From Lolium rigidum (Eukaryota > Streptophyta > Magnoliopsida > Poales > Poaceae), in contig NC_061508.1 in assembly GCF_022539505.1 (NCBI RefSeq), forward strand, positions 264,994,736 through 265,058,735: a stretch of DNA of 64,000 nucleotides. Reading direction: 5' to 3'. Under the pieces are notes generated by a model, which was given only the letters and a program-made list of their open reading frames with translations, had not been told where the DNA came from and did no database searches. Both the position numbers and the translations under genes were made by a program. Within the stretch, counting starts at the first letter, position 1. Each line of letters starts with the position of its first letter. Shown here piece after piece: positions 22,156-34,781 of this stretch.

Positions 22156-24735
22156 AACTGCTGAGCCCATCTTAATGGCTATAAAGAAAGAACTTCTTGG
22201 GAGATAACCCATGTATTTATTTTGCTACAGTACCTCTATTTTATATTTGTGTCTTGGAAGTTGTTACTACTGTAGCAACCTCTCCTTATCTTATTTTTGT
22301 GCCTTGTTGTGCCAAGTAAAGTCTTTGATAGTAAGGTTGATACTAGATTTGGATTGCTGCGCAGTAACAGATTTCTTTGCTGTCACGAATTTCGACCTGC
22401 CTCTCTGTAGGTAGCTCAGAAAAATATTCCAATTTACGTGCGTGATCCTCAGATATGTACGCAACTTTCATTCAATTTGGGCATTTTCATTTGAGCAAGT
22501 CTGTTGCCTCGATAAAATCCATCTTTACGGACTGTTCTGTTTTGACAGATTCTGCTTTTTATTTCGCATTGCCTCTTTTGCTATGATGGATGAATTACTT
22601 TGCTTCATTAATGTCCAGTAGCTTTGTGCAATGTCCAGAAGTGTTAAGAATGATTGTGTCACCTCTGAACATGTGAATTTTTATTGTGCACTAACCCTCT
22701 AATGAGTTGTTTCGAGTTTGGTGTGGAGGAAGTTTTCAAGGGTCAAGAGAGGAGGATGATATACTATGATCAAGAAGAGTGAAAGCTCTAAGCTTGGGGA
22801 TGCCCCGGTGGTTCACCCCTTCATATTTCAATAAGACTCAAGCATCTAAGCTTGGGGATGCCCAAGGCATCCCCTTCTTCATCGACAACATTATCAGGTT
22901 CCTCCCCTGAAACTATATTTTTATTCCATCACATCTTATGTACTTTGCTTGGAGCGTCGGTTTGTTTTTTTGTTTTTGTTTTTGTTTGAATAAAATGGAT
23001 CCTAGCATTCATTGTGTGGGAGAGAGACACGCTCCGCTGTTGCATATGGACAAGTATGTCCTTAGGCTTTACTCATAGTATTCATGGCGAAGGTTGAATC
23101 TTCTTCGTTAAATTGTTATATGGTTGGAATCGGGAAATGCTACATGTAGTAATTCTAAAATGTCTTGAATAATTTGATACTTGGCAATTGTTGTGCTCAT
23201 GTTTAAGCTCTTGCATCATATACTTTGCACCCATTAATGAAGAAACACCTAGAGCTTGCTAAATTTGGTTTGCATATTTGGTCCCTCTAAAGTCTAGATA
23301 ACTTCTAGTATTGAGTTTTGAACAACAAGGAAGACGGTGTAGAGTCTTATAATGTTTACAATATGTCTTTTATGTGAGTTTTGCTGCACCGGTTCATCCT
23401 TGTGTTTGTTTCAAATAACCTTGCTAGCCTAAACCTTGTATCGAGAGGGAATACTTCTCATGCATCCAAAATCCTTGAGCCAACCACTATGCCATTTGTG
23501 TCCACCATATCTACCTACTTCATGGTATTTCTCCGCCATTCCAAAGTAAATTGCTTGAGTGCTACCTTTAAAATTTCCATTCTTCACCTTTACAATATAT
23601 AGCTCATGGGACAAAATAGCCTTAAAAACTATTGTGGTATTGAATATGTACTTATGCACTTTATCTCTTATTAAGTTGCTTGTTGTGCGATAACCATGTT
23701 TCCGGGGACGCCATCAACTATTCTTTGTTGAATATCATGTGAGTTGCTATGCATGTCTGTCTTGTCTGAAGTAAGAGAGATCTACCACTTTATTGGTTAG
23801 AGCATGCATATTGTTAGAGAAGAACATTGGGCCGCTAACTAAAGCCATGAATCATGGTGGAAGTTTCAGTTTTGGACATATATCCTCAATCTCATATGAG
23901 AATACTAATTGTTGCCACATGCTTATGCATTAAAGAGGAGTCCATTATCTGTTGTCCATGTTGTCCCGGTATGGATGTCTAAGTTGAGAATAATCAAAAG
24001 CGAGAAATCCAAAATGCGAGCTTTCTCCTTAGACCTTTGTACAGGCGGCATGAAGGTACCCCTTTGTGACACTTGGTTAAAACATGTGTATTGCGATGAT
24101 CTCGGTAGTCCAAGCTAATTAGGACAAGGTGCGGGCACTATTAGTATACTATGCATGAGGCTTGCAACTTGTAAGATATAATTTACATGATACATATGCT
24201 TTATTACTACCGTTGACCAAATTGTTTCATGTTTTAAAAATAAAATCTCTAGCACAAATATAGCAATCGATGCTTTCCTCTTTGAAGGACCTTTCTTTTA
24301 CTTTTATGTTGAGTCAGTTCACCTATTTCTCTCCACCTCAAGAAGCAAACACTTGTGTGAACTGTGCATTGATTCTTACATACTTTCTTATTGCATTTGT
24401 TATATTACTCTATGTTGACAATTATCCATCAGATATACATGTTACAAGTTGAAAGCAAACGCTGAAACTTAATCTTCCTTTATGTTGCTTCAATACCTTT
24501 ACTTTGATTTATTGCTTTATGAGTTAACTCTTATGCAAGACTTATTGATGCTTGTCTTGAAGTACTATTCATGAAAAGTCTTTGCTTTATGATTCAGTTG
24601 TTTACTCATGTCATTACCGTTGTTTTGATCGCTGCATTCATTACATATGTTTACAATAGTATGATCAAGGTTATGATGGCATGTCACTCCAGAAATTATC
24701 TGTGTTATCGTTTACCTGCTCGGGACGAGCAGGAA
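22156..24735 (+). other. Element A internal non-coding region shared with element B
   Basis: From about 22190 to the 3' LTR there is no long ORF. The sequence is closely similar to 54920-57460 in element B. It holds two upstream copies of the purine-rich word CTAAGCTTGGGGATGC (22788 and 22846), the same word that forms the tract in front of the 3' LTR. Confidence 0.8.
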
Positions 24736-24751
24736 CTAAGCTTGGGGATGC
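24736..24751 (+). promoter_or_regulatory. Polypurine-tract region before the 3' LTR of A
   Basis: CTAAGCTTGGGGATGC abuts the 3' LTR (TGATACG). It occupies the position where second-strand synthesis is primed. The purine run is short (GGGGA) compared with typical tracts. Confidence 0.6.
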
Positions 24752-26471
24752 TGATACGTCTCCGACGTATCGATAATTTCTTATGTTCCATGCCACATTA
24801 TTGATGATATCTTCATGTTTTATGCACATTATATGTCATTATTATGCGTTTTCCGGAACTAACCTATTGACGAGATGCCGAAGGGCCGGTTCTCGTTTTC
24901 TCGCTGTTTTTGGTTCCAGAAATCCTAGTAAGGAAATATTCTCGGAATCGGACGAAATCAAGGCCCAGCATCCTATTTTTCCACGAAGCTTCTAGAACAC
25001 CCGAGAGTTGCCAGAGGGGGGCCATTGGGCCCCCAGATGACAGGGCGGCGCGGCCTAGGGGGGGGGGCGCCCCCCTAGTGTCTCACCGCCTCGTCGCCTC
25101 TCCGACTCCGCCTCTTCACCTATAAAAAAGTCCCTGACCTAAAACTTCGAAACGAAAAAGCCACGGTACGAGAAACCTTCCAGAGCCGCCGCCATCGCGA
25201 AGCCAAGATCTGGGGGACAGGAGTCTCTGTTCCGGCACGCCGCCGGGACGGGGAAGTGCCCCCGGAAGGCTCCTCCATCGACACCACCGCCATCTTCATC
25301 AACGCTGCTGTCTCCCATGAGGAGGGAGTAGTTCTCCATCGAGGCTCGGGGCTGTACCGGTAGCTATGTGGTTAATCTCTCTCCTATGTACTTCAATACA
25401 ATAATCTCATGAGCTGCCTTACATGATTGAGATTCATATGATGATGCTTGTAATCTAGATGTCATTATGCTAGTCAAGTGGGTTTTACTTATGTGATCTC
25501 CGGAGACTCCTTGTCCCACGTGTGTAAAGGTGACGAGTGTGTGCACCGTGTGGGTCTCTCAGAGCTATATTTCACAGAATACTTATTCACTCGTTATGAA
25601 TGGCATAGTGAAGTGCTTATTTATATCTCTTTATGATTGCAATGTGTTTTGTATCACAATTTATCCGTGTGCTACTATAGTGATGTTATTAAAGTAGTTT
25701 ATTCCTCCTGCACGGTGTAATGGTGACAGTGTGTGCATCGTGTAGTACTTGGCGTAGGCTATGATTGTGATCTCTTGTAGATTATGAAGTTAACTATTGC
25801 TATGATGGTATTGATGTGATCTATGCCTCATTTCGTAGTGTGAAGGTGACAGTGTGCATGCTATGTTAGTACTTGGTTTGGTTATGTTGATCTGTTATGC
25901 ACTCTAAGGTTATTTAAACATGAACATCGAATATTGTGGAGCTTGTTAACTCCGGCATTGAGGGTTCGTGTAATCCTACACGATTAGTGGTGTTCATCAT
26001 CCAACAAGAGGGTGTAGAGTCTAGCATCTATCTATTTATTTTGTTATGTGATCAATGTTGAGAGTGTCCACTAGTGAAAGTATGATCCCTAGGCCTTGTT
26101 CCTAAATATCGCTACCGCTGCTTGTTTACTCGTTTTACTGCATCTCTATCGTCCGCAATATTAGCACCATCAACTACACGCCGAGCAAGCACTTTTACAG
26201 GCGCCGTTACTACTGCTCATATTCATTCATACCACTTGTATTTCACTATCTCTTCGCCGAACTAGTGCACCTATTAGGTGTGTTGGGGACACAAGAGACT
26301 TCTTGCTTTGTGGTTGCTCGGGTTGCATGAGAGGGATATCTTTGACCTCTTCCTCCCTGAGTTCGATAAACCTTGGGTGATCCACTTAAGGGAAACTTGC
26401 TGCTGTTCTACAAACCTCTGCTCTTGGAGGCCCAACACTGTCTACAAGAATAGAAGCACCCGTAGACATCA
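24752..26471 (+). repeat. 3' LTR of element A
   Basis: 1,720 bp, nearly identical to the 5' LTR. The TATA box is at 25120-25130. Most visible differences from the 5' copy are C-run length changes and CTG/CTCG or CAG/CGAG alternations. Confidence 0.9.
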
Positions 26472-26476
26472 CACCG

Positions 26477-27726
26477 CGATGGCCAGAGCCACGTCCCGCG
26501 GTCGCCACCGTTTTTGCTGACCACCAGCACCCGCTGGAGGGCGTATAAATGGAGAAGAAGCCCTCAATTTCCCTTCCTTTCGTCTCAATCGAACAAAACA
26601 CCGAAACCCTAGCTCGCCGGTGACAACGTCGCCCGGGCGATTGCGACCACCCTAGAGCCCGCCATTGAGCTCAGGAGGAGCGCATTGATGTCCTCGTTCA
26701 TCTGGTGGAGTCACAAGCCAAGGGGAGCTCGGAGGAGGAGTAATTTCTCCATTCCTTTCCGCGGTACTGAGAAAGAAATGGCGACCATCGCGACGTCTCC
26801 GTCCTCCATTGACCCCAGCGACATGCCTGGAAGCATCCAGGTGATCTTCCGCTTCTCTAGAGCCCCCTATTGCTTCCTAATTCGCATCCTAGCATCGCCG
26901 CACCAAGTGACCGTATCCGCCGCCGCATCACCTCGTCGCCGGGCATGCTCCGGTGACCAAACCGGAGCGGCGCCGCCACCAGTGGGTTCACCAAGTTGAT
27001 CTGGTTCGACTGGAACCAGTAGCAAGCCCTCGGGTGCGCGGGGACGCCGGCGCCGTCGTCGACCACCTCGCAGGCCACCGTGAGCCATGCCACATCGGTG
27101 CCACGGTGACAGCTGACGTGGGCTTTGGCCCACTAGTCAGTGGCTAAGGGTAGTTCTAACCCGGGTAACTTTAGTCATTTCATTTAAATTCAATTTCATA
27201 AATTGCTGCAACTTCAAGTAAATTTAGAAAATTCATTACAATTCAGAAAAATACAAATTAGATATCAAAATGTTCCTAAAAAGAAAATCTATCCAATAAA
27301 AATATAATATATAATTTTTATTGTTAATAAAAATTTAATTATTTTAAACTAATTAATTAAGTCTTTTCTTTTATACTTGATTGAATTAAAATTCAATAAA
27401 TAAGGAAAACTTTAAAAATTAAATAGAAACCAGTAAAGAAATAAAGAAAACTTTAAAACTAATTTCTTTATTTATTATTTTGTTAAATCCTTATTAGAGG
27501 GATTTAAACCCTATTTAATAATTATCTTAATTATTATTTGTTCAAAATAATAAAATGTCAAATACAATATCAATTTTATTTCAAAGTTATTAATAACTTC
27601 AACTTTAACATGAAGTTATTAACCATAGAATTATATGGTAAATAGCAAACCCTAAATTCCACATGGAATGATATTACAACCCTATCATTTCATGTGACTC
27701 CTAAAACCCTAATTCCATTAGGAACC
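26477..27726 (+). mobile_element. Long-LTR retrotransposon, right part, with TATA and AT-rich tail
   Basis: Continuation of the element that starts at 17235; the CACCG target duplication of A shows the two halves were once joined. A TATA box (TATAAAT, 26544-26550) is followed by a GC-rich leader with no gag-like ORF. From 27160 to 27720 the sequence is extremely AT-rich. The right limit is taken as the start of element X; no terminal CA-end was identified. Confidence 0.5.
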
Positions 27727-28706
27727 TGTTGCGGTCAGAAACCCACCGGCGAGCAGCGACGGGCAACACTGTAGAGCCGGGAGGCTCCCAGGACTGCGGC
27801 TGGCCCTGGTCCCTCCGAGCGACGGCCCGCAAAGACTCGGCACGCACGTCCGATGCTTGGTGCAAGGGCGTGCCACCTGACCTATACCTGGTCAGGAAGG
27901 TGTTGGATGTGCCTCGCTTAGTTTCCTGCATGGCATACACGTAAACATTAAATACGAGCCTCGATCGGCTCTCAGGTTGTCCTGTGAATCGGCCTAAAAA
28001 CCAACACGAAGTTGATCCTCGGAACTTCCTGTCTGGGGCTAGCAAACTACACCCTACGCGCCACTGGATCCTTCAACCCGTTTGTAAGGCCTAACTATGC
28101 AGATATTAAACTAATCCTTGAAGAACAAGGAGCAATCATGACGGATCGGATCTACTAAATAATGATCAAGTGGGGTGCCGCCCTTACACCTAAGATAGGT
28201 GTAAGGACGGCTAGACGTCTAAGGGTTGCACGACGACAGCATATGATACGATGAACATTGCTAACCCTAACACATCTATGATAACTATGTTGCTCGCCAT
28301 CAAAAAGGCTTCAGCACGAGCAACGCATGAACAACGAATAAACGTGTCACTGCCTAGATCGCAAGATGCGATCTAGGCAGCATGATGCTTACCCGGAAGA
28401 AACCCTCGAGACAAGGGAGTTGGCGATGCGTCTAGATTGGTTTGTGGTGAACGTGATTGTTGTTTATTTCATAAACCCTAGATACATATTTATAGTCCGT
28501 AGACTTTCTAACGTGGGAATAATCCCAACCGGGCACGAGCCCAAACTCTATCTAACCGACACGTATCCTACTATGTTACAGATACACGGGCAAACTAGCC
28601 CAAACTTTGTATACAAGGCCGATTCATGTATTTCTTCCATGTATATTCTTCAAGCCCATCTCCAATCGCGGCCCACCTCTGATCCGGTCAAATTATGGTG
28701 ATAACA
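27727..28706 (-). repeat. Left (biological 3') LTR of element X, internally deleted
   Basis: 980 bp against 1,160 bp in its partner. About 180 bp corresponding to 41471-41653 is missing at 27991/27992, with GG at the junction. It carries the two LTR hairpins at 28177-28211 and 28350-28380. Confidence 0.85.
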
Positions 28707-29003
28707 CATGCCCCCTGGTTTTGGAAATGACAATTCCAAAATCACTCTGTTTTTCCTTCGTCGGGTCATGTCGTGGCAGAGCAGAACCATCGCAGTATCC
28801 TTCATCATGATGCCTTGCCTCCTCCACTTCTCCGCGTGACCTGGCAATTTTTTTTTTCTGTTGGGCACCACTTCCTCGGAAACTGCTGTGGCATTGAATC
28901 TCCACTATACCCCCTTTATTTAACCGTGCCGAAAGGTTCGCCACATCATCCCCTTGCTCTGTTCTGGCCATCGGCACCTAAAAAACCCTCTTTCCCTGTA
29001 GCA

Positions 29004-29471
29004 ATGTATTCCTCTTCCTCCATCTCCTCCGGCCTCTCTTTCCAATCTTCCTCCTCGAGCGAGCAGGAGTGGAACTTTGACCACGTGCCAGATGGCCCAC
29101 CTGAAGCACTCGTCGGGTCAGATGGTGACTTACCTCTGACCGATGGGGAGGACGACCTCGAGTTCCTCATCGAAGGGGAGCTGAAGAGCGAGAGCGAAGA
29201 CGACCTCCACTCCTGGGCGAACCCCACCTCCTCCGACGAGGAGGAGGAAGAAGAAGAAGTAGAGGAAGAAGAAGAAGAGGAGGAGGATGATTCCTCCTCC
29301 GCTGGGTATCCGCCGGCGAAGCGCTTCCGCGCTTGGGCGGATAGCGAGGACGATGATGATGACGAGGAATAAGAGGCTCCGGCCGAGGGCTGGGGCAGCA
29401 GCGACGAGGAACTCTCCGGAAGCAGCGCCGACGGCAGCTACGATGCCGACGACGAGGCCAGCGAGGATTAG
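29004..29471 (+). pseudogene. Antisense acidic ORF of element X, premature stop
   Basis: Reads on the plus strand, opposite to gag-protease, 298 bases inside the biological 3' LTR. It starts MYSSSSISSGLSFQSSSSSE, then has alternating Ser and Asp/Glu blocks, a long Glu run (about residues 75-95) and a PPAKRFR basic motif that could act as a nuclear localisation signal. A TAA at 29370-29372 interrupts it; the same frame continues with Ser/Asp/Glu-rich coding to a stop at 29469-29471. The same arrangement, length and order of motifs occur intact in element Y (34782-35270). No catalytic domain is visible. A chromatin- or RNA-binding adaptor role is a guess. Confidence 0.65.
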
Positions 29472-30741
29472 TAACGTAGGACTAGTAGCTCCTGAGCGAT
29501 CGGCTCTTCTTTTGTTCTTCCTTTCTTGAGCAATCGGCTCTTCATTGTAAAAAACCCCCTTATTAATGAAGAAGAAATTTCTCAGCTGATTTTGTCCTTT
29601 TACCAATTTTGCCGATTGCTAAAATAAGTTAGCAAATCAAGAGCCGATGGCAGCGCATCGGACTTTGCCATGAAACGCGAGCAAAGCCAACTCTACTATC
29701 TATCCAACTGGTAATCTACAACTTGTCCGAAAGAGCAAAACTCAGATCCCCAAATCACCGCTTGAACAGATCCAACCCACGGCCATATGAACCTCAGATG
29801 TCAATCGTGCAGGTTTGCAACTGCAGCGGACCCAAGGGTAATATCATCCAATGCCCACGCTTTGGTCTCCTTCCAGCAGCTCTGGTGATCTTCTTCTGCA
29901 ACAACCCACCACTTTCGAAGAAGTTTACGATGCAGGGTCAGCCGATGACACTCCAATCGGCTTCCAAAAACAGAGTGCCTACCAAATCAGCTGCCCCCCG
30001 AGCCTCGATCAAGGCGAGAACGGCGGTGAGGACATACAGTTCAGACAAATGGACCCGAACTTGAGCGAATCTTTTCTTCCGTTGAAAGCCGATATTGTAG
30101 GCAAAACATCAACGGCTTAATCGACAAAGGGTTGGAAGTCCTCGAAGAGAAGGTTCTGGCACAAAAATCAGCTCATTGCCGATGAGGAAGCTCTCACTGT
30201 TCACTCCCTCCAGGAAGCAGAAGGCCATCCGCGTCTTGAACACGCAGCGGGTAGATCCTGTGTAATTGTACTAAAGTCAATGGCTGTGCATCGGCTTTGT
30301 TTCTTAGCTCTAGAGTCGATGTCCGTGCATCGGCTGTATATCATGAGAATTTTTTTGCGGCCGATTTTTCTATCGGCCCCCAATATTTCACTCTGCACAT
30401 GTATCGCACATGTTCATCCGATTAGGTGCCCCCGAGCCGATTCTGCCGAGTAACTCGCGGATATCGGCTCGTAGCTAGCCAAGGCACTCGTATTTGAACG
30501 TCGGCTCCGTTAGGACCAATGTTGACTTCTTCCAGCTCATCGGCCGACGTAAAACCGCTGCCCATTAGATCGACGTTGAACACAGGCAAAACGTATGGTG
30601 AGGATAATTTTGGCCGATTGCTGGAATCGGCCTCCATGTTGATTGAATCGCTCAATGAAGGTTTATAATGCTCCCCCATAGATCTTCGGGGCCGATCACA
30701 CGGATCGGCATCACCACGTTTGTTCATAGATGTTGCTCTTG
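29472..30741. other. Element X internal non-coding region, dense in ATCGGC/GCCGAT
   Basis: No long ORF with a domain. The hexamer GCCGAT or its complement occurs roughly 15-18 times between 29600 and 30720 (for example near 29609, 29940, 30088, 30178, 30292, 30358, 30434, 30612 and 30690), in both orientations. The equivalent region of Y shows the same enrichment. Confidence 0.6.
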
Positions 30742-31740
30742 TTACACGGTTAGGCCGGTGGATAAGACCAGCCTCACCCCGTCCTTTGTCACGTCGATGC
30801 GCTCGCAGTCGTCCAAATTGATGCCTGAGAGTGGCTCTTGGCCTGTTGTCTCCCAAACGTTCATGCCAGCCGTTGATATCTCGGCTGAATCATCTGCGTG
30901 GACGACCTCTACTTCATCTCCATCCCACTGTATTAAGCATTGGTGCATTGTGGATGGAATGCAACAGTTGGCGTGGATCCAATCTCTTCCTAGCAGGACA
31001 GCATAGGTGCTTTTGCTGTCGACAATAAAGAACGTCGTAGGGATGGTTTTCCTTCCTACGGTCAGATCCACATTCAGAACACCTTGTGCGTCAGATGCTT
31101 GGCCGTTGCAATCGCTCAGTGTCACATTGGTCTTGATCAGATCCGAGCTAGAGCGTCCCAACCGACGTAGCATGGAGTATGGCATAATGTTGATTGCCGC
31201 TCCGGTGTCCACCGAGCATCTTGTTGACAGGCTGCCCATTGATATAGCCTCGCAAGTACAAGGCCTTCGAGTGTACCGTAGCTTCTTTCTCGTGGCTTCT
31301 CAAAGATAACCGGTCGTGGGCCGCAGTCAAGTTGTGCCACAGGTGCTTCGTCTAATCCTGGAGCACTAAACTCCGTTGGAAGGATGAACACCATGTTTGT
31401 GCTAGCCGATGTCTCATCATCGGCTTTCTTTTGTCTGGGGCGCCACTCTTTCCTTTGTGGCCAACCTTCTTCGTCCAGGGTTTGCTGAATTTTCGCGGCC
31501 AGATCAGGCCGCGCCTTCCTCAACGTGTGCAGGTATAACCTTTCGGCTTCCTCCAACCCACGTAGTCGCTGAACCCTACGTTTTTGGGAACGGCTGAGTC
31601 CATCAGGGCACCACCTTGACCGATGGTACTTATCTTCTTCTTCATCATCGTCCCCTAGTTCCTCGAGATCTTCTACCCGAGAGGACTCAGCGTGCTTGTT
31701 CCGAGGCGGGAGAGGCCCTAGACGTTTGAACACGGACACG
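30742..31740 (-). pseudogene. Element X protease and Gag C-terminal linker, frameshifted
   Basis: Minus-strand order: a linker with LGPLPPRNKH, acidic LEELGDDDEEE and WCPDGLSRSQKRRVQR (31137-31739), then an aspartic protease. The protease has the catalytic DTGAAINIMPYSMLRRLG and continues through TTFFIVDSKSTYAVLLGRDW to a stop right after LVLSTGLTV at 30742-30744. One extra base near 31225 (ATGCTCGGTGGAC where ATGCTCGTGGAC is expected) splits the protease from the linker. Nothing resembling reverse transcriptase follows; the sequence beyond the stop is the GCCGAT-rich region. Retropepsins cleave Gag-Pol during particle maturation. Here the active-site triad is present, so only the frame is damaged. 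Confidence 0.75.
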
Positions 31741-32114
31741 TTAGCTGCCTCCTTCTTCTTCTGTCTACATTCTGGCGTTGCCGATTGTAGGCAATCGGCT
31801 CATTCCTGAATCCCAGCAGTGTCTGAAGAAGGGGCAGTCCCAGTGCCTATCCACGTCGTCTTGCTCTCTCGACTTTTCCTCGGCGTGGCGCTTATATCTC
31901 TCCTCGTCGCGATCATGCCGACGGTGTCTCCTGGCGTCCCTAGCCAGACGATCTCTTTCATCATCGTCGTTGTATCGTCGGCGTTGGTCGTATTGACTCA
32001 CATACTTGTTGAGGAGGTGATCAGAGAGAGGTCGCTGGTATCTTACATTCCTCACTTCTCCCTCTGTGATGTAGCGCTTGCCATCGTGACGGAGCCGATC
32101 GCGTGGAACGGCTT
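31741..32114 (-). pseudogene. Element X Gag basic region and zinc-knuckle-like motif
   Basis: The minus strand encodes VRYQRPLSDHLLNKY, an Arg/Asp/His-rich stretch and the Cys/His segment WDCPFFRHCWDSGMS. After LPTIGN the frame is lost: two bases are missing where element Y reads NCPECKQ (AACTGCCCAG versus AACGCCAG). Gag basic regions bind the element's RNA. The segment is cut at 32115 by the inserted LTR. Confidence 0.7.
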
Positions 32115-33135
32115 TGTAATATCCCAGGTTTAGAGGCAATAAAATGAGAGAACACCAAAGTGTGCATTGCATTCATGCATAGAAAATCCGGGGAATTTTC
32201 GCGCTTTCAAATAAAACTTACCACGATAGACTCGAAGTTTCACTTGACTTGCTGGAATTGAAGTAGCTCATCAAGTCAAGCGCTATAAACTTCATTGTGA
32301 TCTTTGTTAAAACCTTGTTTTGGGTAGAGATGATTTGATCTATGGATTAGATCAAATGGAATTAGATTTACAACAACACATTCTTTAAGAATCAAACCCT
32401 AACTTATTAACACTTAAAAGTTAGCAACTACCTTTGTGTGTAAATTAATTCACTTATAAATAAGTTAAACCACAGGGTCTAAAGTGCACAACAGCCACAC
32501 ATTCTTATTTAAATCATAACTTATTAAATACATGGAATATCATAAAACTAAATCCATTTACATTACGAATTATAGTTCAAACTATTTGAATCAAACTAAC
32601 TATGAGTATTTTGAAACTCATATGACCATGCCTTGGTGAAATCAAACCCAACTATCCAAAATTGAGGAATAACCTTCAACTTTAACTTTTTACCAATATT
32701 ATAATGTAAATCCAATCAAATATGATATGATGACTCATCCACAATAATAAAACCATCCACATGATATTTAGTAGCAAATGCCACTTGGCTATCCAAAAAT
32801 AAATCATATGAGAGGATAATCTCTATGCCATGTGGGATGAAAATATCTACATGACTTGCTTTCCAAGCTTTGCCACCTCATGCTCAAAGGATTGCTATAG
32901 ATGAGGGCATGACAACCAAGCACCTTACTCATCAAACCAAATCAAGAGTCACCACCTATGTGTCATGATACTAGAGCTTGCCCAAGCCTATAAATAGAGC
33001 CACACCCTTCATCCATTTGCTCATCAAGTACCATGATACATGGGAACAAACACATAGAGCCACTCCATGTGAATTAGCTAGGATCAAGATGAAGAAGCTA
33101 GGAGGTGGAGGCATACCACAAGAAGAAGGTTTATC
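32115..33135 (+). mobile_element. Second copy of the TGTAATATCCC-family LTR, running into an assembly gap
   Basis: Starts TGTAATATCCCAGGTTTAGA inside the gag region of element X, and matches 17235 onward (GTGTGCATTGCATTCATGCA near the start of both). The candidate left target duplication is GGCTT (32110-32114). The right end lies in or beyond the 100-N gap, so its length and the matching duplication cannot be seen. Confidence 0.7.
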
Positions 33136-33235
33136 NNNNNNNNNNNNNNNNNNNNNNNNNNNNNNNNNNNNNNNNNNNNNNNNNNNNNNNNNNNNNNNNN
33201 NNNNNNNNNNNNNNNNNNNNNNNNNNNNNNNNNNN
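33136..33235. other. Assembly gap, 100 N
   Basis: Exactly 100 N. It hides the right end of the LTR that starts at 32115 and an unknown amount of element X gag. Confidence 0.99.
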
Positions 33236-33339
33236 AAAGGTCACCAGTGAGCATATTTCTTGTAGTGAGTCTTGGTTCACAACGGAGAAGTTGTGTGCCA
33301 CTTCATCGTATTGCTCATCGATGCGCGTCTCGAAGAGGG
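33236..33339 (-). pseudogene. Short element X internal segment between gap and element Y
   Basis: The minus strand has an open frame reading FETRIDEQYDEVAHNFSVV. It joins in frame with RVRFFAQSL at 40124-40150 when element Y and one GAGGG copy are removed. The sequence does not look like the usual capsid continuation, so X may already have been rearranged before Y arrived. Confidence 0.45.
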
Positions 33340-34510
33340 TGTTGACGTCAGAAACCCCCTGGCGGGCAGAGACGGTCAACACGGTAGAGCCGGGAACAAC
33401 TAGGGCTGCGGCTGGCCCCAGTCCCTCAGAGCGACGGCCCGCAAAGCCTCCTGGTCGCACGCGCCGATGTTTATCACAAGGGCGTGCCACCCGACCTATA
33501 CCTGGTCGGGAAGGTGTGGATGATGCCTCGCTTAGTTTCCTGCAGGGGCACACACGTAAACATTAAATACGAGCCTCGATCGGCTCTCGGGTTATCCCGT
33601 GAATCGGCTCAAAGAGCCGATCCACCCATGATTCGGACGAGGTGTCCGAATATATGGTGGTCCTGCTTGATCAAGGTAAAGCTAATGAGATCTACGACGA
33701 TTTAGGGTTTTCACCGCATAATCGGATCATCCTACTCGGGATTGGGCCTCGCGCTCGCGCACGGTGACCATAAGCCGATCCTAGACAGGGCCTAAAAACC
33801 AACACGAGGTTGATCCCCGGAACATCCGTTCTAGGACTAGCAAACGCCACCCTACACGCCGCTGGATCCTCCGACCCCTTGTAAGGCCTAACTATTGCGG
33901 ATGTTAAACTAATCCTTGATAAACAAGGAGCAACCGTAACGGATCAGATCTACTAAACTATGATCAAGCGGGGTGCCGCCCCTACACCTAAGATAGGTGT
34001 AAGGGCGGCTAGACATGCAAGGGTTGCACTACGAAAGCATGTAATATGAAGAACAATGCTAACCCTAACATGTCTAAGATAACTACGTTGCTCGCCATCA
34101 AAAAGGCTTCCGTACGAGCAACGCATGAACAACGTAGGCAGGCTTGTGCTGCCTAGATCGCAAGATGCGATCTAGGCAGCATGATGCTTACCGGTAGAAA
34201 CCCTCGAGACGAAGGAGTTGGCGATGCGCCGAGATTTGTTTGTGGTTGAACGTTGGTTGTTGTTTATTCCATAAACCCTAGATACATATTTATAGTCCGG
34301 CGGACTTTCTAATGTGGGCGTGCACTAAACCGTGCACGAGATAAACTCTAACTTTTAATCTAGATACAATCTACCATAATTAAAGATACACGGGCAATCT
34401 AGCCCAAATTCCCCGTGCAAGGCCGCTTCGAGAGATCTTCCACGTGTAATCTTCCAAGCCCATCCCGATCGCGGCCCACCTCCTGATTTAGCCAAAATCT
34501 GGTGATAACA
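33340..34510 (-). repeat. Left (biological 3') LTR of element Y
   Basis: 1,171 bp, TGTTGACGTC...GGTGATAACA on the plus strand. Hairpins are at 33975-34009 and 34147-34181, and a minus-strand TATA box at 34286-34295. Confidence 0.9.
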
Positions 34511-34533
34511 CATGCCCCCTGGTTTTGGTAATG
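34511..34533 (-). promoter_or_regulatory. Polypurine tract region of element Y
   Basis: On the minus strand CCAAAACCAGGGGGCATG directly precedes the 3' LTR start TGTTATCACC. Element X has the same sequence next to 28707. Confidence 0.65.
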
Positions 34534-34781
34534 ATAATTTCAAAACCACTGCTTTTTCCTTCGAAGGGTCATGTCGTGGCGAGCGGAACCGTCGCGAGTA
34601 TGTTTCATCATGACGACTTGCTTTCCCAACTTCTCCGCACGATTTGACAGCTTTGGCACCACGCCCTCGAAAATTGTTCGCAAATTAAATCTCCATCCCC
34701 TTTATCTAACTGCATCGAACAGTTCTCCTCTTCGTCCTCCCCACATTAGTACTCCCAAAAAAAAAAACCCTTCCGCGCACC

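Larger units (their letters stand above)
19562..26471 (+). mobile_element. Complete non-autonomous LTR retrotransposon, element A
   Basis: LTRs at 19562-21269 and 24752-26471 flank 3.5 kb of internal DNA. The insertion duplicated CACCG (19557-19561 and 26472-26476). There is a tRNA-Asp-type primer-binding site directly after the 5' LTR and a purine-rich tract before the 3' LTR. The only ORF is a 240-codon protein unlike gag or pol, so replication must depend on another element's enzymes. The LTRs are nearly identical by eye, implying a young insertion. Many of the differences fall at CTG/CAG words. Confidence 0.92.
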
